DNA of 35,392 nt from an uncultured Persicobacter sp. (GTDB lineage Bacteria > Bacteroidota > Bacteroidia > Cytophagales > Cyclobacteriaceae), in contig CANMKE010000042.1 in assembly GCA_947498325.1 (NCBI GenBank), positions 1-35,392 of the forward strand, given 5' to 3'. Within the stretch, counting starts at the first letter, position 1. Every line of letters starts with the position of its first letter. Below the pieces are notes generated by a model. It was not told where the DNA came from. It made no database searches and saw only the letters and a program-made list of their open reading frames with translations. The position numbers were made by a program, and so were the translations under genes. Below are positions 33,838-35,392 of this stretch, one piece after another.

Positions 33838-34374
33838 TTATTTTGTTTTTGCTTTGAGGGTTGGAGTTGGTTGGTTAAGATGATGGATTACGTTTTGGAG
33901 GGAGTCGTATTTGGCTTTGTATGCGTCTCGTTCTTGCACCACTTTAGTGGTTTCTAATTTTTGGTTGGACTGGTAGTTGAAATAGGTAGTCAAACCAAGG
34001 GCGCTTAATGAAATAAATACGGTAAAAAGGTTGAGATACCACTGGCGCTTTTCTTTGAGTTCCTGTTTGTGATTTTTTTCCCACAGTTTGGTAAAGCCAC
34101 CACTATTTAGAAAGTAGTCAGCCCTTCCATCAATTTTGTATGTGTATAGAGCCAAATCTAATTTCGGGTCTTCAACGAGGAACTTGTAATCCAAAAACAC
34201 GAAAAACGCTTTTTCATCTAATGAGTCATGATCTATTTGAATATCCAGTCCACTCATTGAGCATTCTTCATGAACCAAAACTACTCTACTTTGAGCATGA
34301 ACTATTTTATATAATTCTTGATCCAGTTCAATACAGGCTTCTTTAGAGAAGAAAAAATTAGTTGAGTCTATCAT
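33838..34374 (-). CDS. One-TM coiled-coil protein, unknown
   Basis: The preferred start is ATG 34374 (MIDSTNFFFSKEACIEL, 178 aa); an earlier start at 34413 adds 13 residues. The N-terminal ~100 residues form a soluble alpha/beta domain (ELYKIVHAQSRVVLVHEECS, KAFFVFLDYKFLVEDPKLDLALYTYK). A transmembrane helix follows (about 113-133, LNLFTVFISLSALGLTTYF), then a coiled coil (QERDAYKAKYDSLQNVI) and a basic tail. The family is not recognised. The IS66 insertion lies about 60 bp beyond its stop and leaves it intact. Confidence 0.6.
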   Translation of the reverse strand: MIDSTNFFFSKEACIELDQELYKIVHAQSRVVLVHEECSMSGLDIQIDHDSLDEKAFFVFLDYKFLVEDPKLDLALYTYKIDGRADYFLNSGGFTKLWEKNHKQELKEKRQWYLNLFTVFISLSALGLTTYFNYQSNQKLETTKVVQERDAYKAKYDSLQNVIHHLNQPTPTLKAKTK

Positions 34375-34413
34375 ATCATTTTCTTGGTTGATCCGTCTAA
34401 TATACAGATCCAA

Positions 34414-34556
34414 AAGAAAAAATTAAAGGGAGGCTGAGCTGAACGCTTTCTCCGTACAGGGTAGTGGCACTATCTCATAAAGGCCTACGTTCCACATAAC
34501 TGCAAATCCGGCACGAAACCATCTCAGGGCCTGGTATCGCCTATTACATTGAGGAA
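34414..34556. other. Spacer between resolvase and TM gene
   Basis: No gene is seen. It contains the 11-bp palindrome TAGTGGCACTA (34462-34472), of a size and kind seen in resolvase binding sites, although such sites are more usual upstream of the resolvase gene. Confidence 0.3.
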
Positions 34557-35141
34557 TCACCTCCCCTCATCCCGCCACTTAGAAATACTCACCCGACTTA
34601 CCCCAGTCATTTGATGAATAGCCGTTACGGATAATCCAGCCGCCAAATGCGCCATCACGCTATCGTACAAATGGTGGCGGTGGACATTCTTACTCCCTGG
34701 CTTGCGTCCTTTGAATTTGCCTTCGAGTTTGGCGTGGGCGATGCCCGCCAAGGTTTTCTCCTTGATGATTTCTCTTTCGAACTCGGCGAACTCCGCCAGG
34801 ATGCCAATGATCATTCGGGTGGCGGGCGTGAGGGTCCAGCGTTCATTGAAACAAACCAAGCCTTGACTTTTAATCACGACCTGCACTTTCCGTCGGCCAA
34901 ACCAGTTGATGGCTTTTTTGACATCCTCTGCCTTCCGTCCGAAGCGGTCCAGTCGGGAGACTTCCACTTCGGTGATTTTTCCTTGTTCCACTGCCCGCAC
35001 CAATTTCTTTACGGCACCTCTTTCAAAAAATGGTATGGCGCCCGAACACTTGTCGATGAATTCTTTGGCCTGGCCACTTTGGTCATGCTGAATGGCCGTG
35101 TTCTGGTTGGTAGTTGAAACTCGGATGTAAATCGCCTTCAT
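34557..35141 (-). CDS. Small serine recombinase (resolvase/invertase)
   Basis: The start is placed at ATG 35141 (MKAIYIRVSTTNQN, 194 aa), the standard N-terminus of the family; the longer frame to 35189 is rejected. The catalytic Ser lies in YIRVS (residue 9). The conserved EVSRLDRFGR, ILAEFAEFEREIIKEKTLAGIAHAKLEGKFKGRKPGS and a C-terminal helix-turn-helix (HLAAGLSVTAIHQMTGVSRVSISKWRDEG) complete a normal 190-200-aa resolvase. It should cut and rejoin short paired sites, resolving plasmid multimers or cointegrates or inverting a segment. Part of its own 3' end is repeated 3 kb away at 31486-31507, which suggests a past recombination. Confidence 0.9.
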   Translation of the reverse strand: MKAIYIRVSTTNQNTAIQHDQSGQAKEFIDKCSGAIPFFERGAVKKLVRAVEQGKITEVEVSRLDRFGRKAEDVKKAINWFGRRKVQVVIKSQGLVCFNERWTLTPATRMIIGILAEFAEFEREIIKEKTLAGIAHAKLEGKFKGRKPGSKNVHRHHLYDSVMAHLAAGLSVTAIHQMTGVSRVSISKWRDEGR

Positions 35142-35187
35142 TTTGTTTGCTTTTGGACGGGTAGTGTAAAACTGTACAGTAAAGATC

Positions 35188-35229
35188 AAAAAAAATCAGA
35201 AAACCAACAAGTTGTGGATTTCTGATTTT
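35188..35229 (-). terminator. Terminator of the gene entering from the right
   Basis: AAAATCAGAAA (35192-35202) and TTTCTGATTTT (35219-35229) form an 11-bp perfect stem with a 16-nt loop. On the minus strand it is followed by a run of T opposite the A-run 35188-35195. It should end transcription of the partial gene at 35313 and insulate the resolvase. Confidence 0.8.
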
Positions 35230-35312
35230 GTAAAGGGGTAGGGTGTAGGTTATTTCATTCCGTAGCCAATCGAACCATGGGTCTTGTCTTACACCCCCAT
35301 ATTATTCGGAGC

Positions 35313-35392
35313 CTAAGCTTCTTCCAAGTCAATATGATAGTTGGTGCTGTTGAAGAATATATTGGCTGGAATGTTTAGACCTTGAACCAGGC
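35313..35392 (-). CDS. C-terminal fragment of a gene beyond the window
   Basis: One minus-strand frame is open from the window edge to TAG at 35313 and reads LVQGLNIPANIFFNSTNYHIDLEEA. The reading frame is protein-like, and a terminator follows 84 bp later. Only 25-26 residues are present, too few to assign a family. Confidence 0.5.
   Translation of the reverse strand, partial: LVQGLNIPANIFFNSTNYHIDLEEA

Noticed and set aside
35142-35189. Extended N-terminus of the resolvase
   Set aside because: The family begins a few residues before the catalytic Ser (MKAIYIRVS); the extra 16 residues have no family support and approach the upstream terminator.

Overview
The window looks like accessory DNA of a member of the Bacteroidota. 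The evidence is a TonB-dependent receptor with an N-terminal carboxypeptidase-regulatory-like domain paired with a DUF4249-type lipoprotein, RhuM and DUF2513 proteins, and TAnnTTTG-type -7 promoter boxes. A Rep_3-type initiator with four iterons at an exact 22-bp period, plus a small serine resolvase, suggest a plasmid, a chromid or an integrated plasmid. I cannot name the species.

Layout. (1) 1-13067, minus strand: one long, tightly packed operon of 13 genes. In transcription order it holds a membrane-anchored LEA2/transglutaminase-like protein, a membrane protein, a capsid-like Arg-rich 280-aa protein flanked by RNA hairpins and followed by a terminator, several beta-rich or unknown proteins, a coiled-coil protein, a 58-aa protein, an annexin-motif membrane protein, a membrane-anchored lysozyme-like (P5-type) protein, a fibre-like repeat protein, an N6-adenine methyltransferase and a Strawberry-notch-type helicase that runs off the left edge. 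This reads as a virus-like module. No tail, portal or terminase gene is visible, and five products have putative membrane segments, so a tailless membrane-containing (pro)virus or phage-plasmid is my leading inference. (2) 13343-18090, minus strand: a nutrient-uptake pair (DUF4249 lipoprotein and TonB-dependent receptor) with its own terminator, a 191-bp MITE-like element with 15-bp terminal inverted repeats, and an unrecognised lipoprotein. (3) 18091-22030: AT-rich non-coding DNA, a 76-aa ORF, a seven-unit 11-bp tandem array, an AbiF-like HEPN gene preceded by a probable small structured RNA, and the rep/iteron replicon bracketed by two copies of a hairpin-rich repeat. (4) 22162-31424, plus strand: a six-gene operon of MmeI-like methyltransferase, RhuM, SF2 helicase, T5orf172/GIY-YIG nuclease, DUF2513 protein and beta-helix membrane protein. 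It looks like a restriction-type defence island with a separate motor and nuclease. (5) 31510-33770: a complete IS66 element with a perfect 8-bp target duplication. (6) 33838-35392: a one-TM protein, a serine resolvase and the tail of a further gene.

Working together: rep and its iterons would maintain the element. The Abi gene with its RNA, and the methyltransferase/helicase/nuclease operon, would defend it or its host. The resolvase and IS66 shape its right side. The left module would make a particle or cell-envelope structure, with the methyltransferase/helicase pair resembling the DarB-type antirestriction functions carried by phages and plasmids. The most promising candidates for undescribed biology are the left virus-like module and the 22-31 kb operon.
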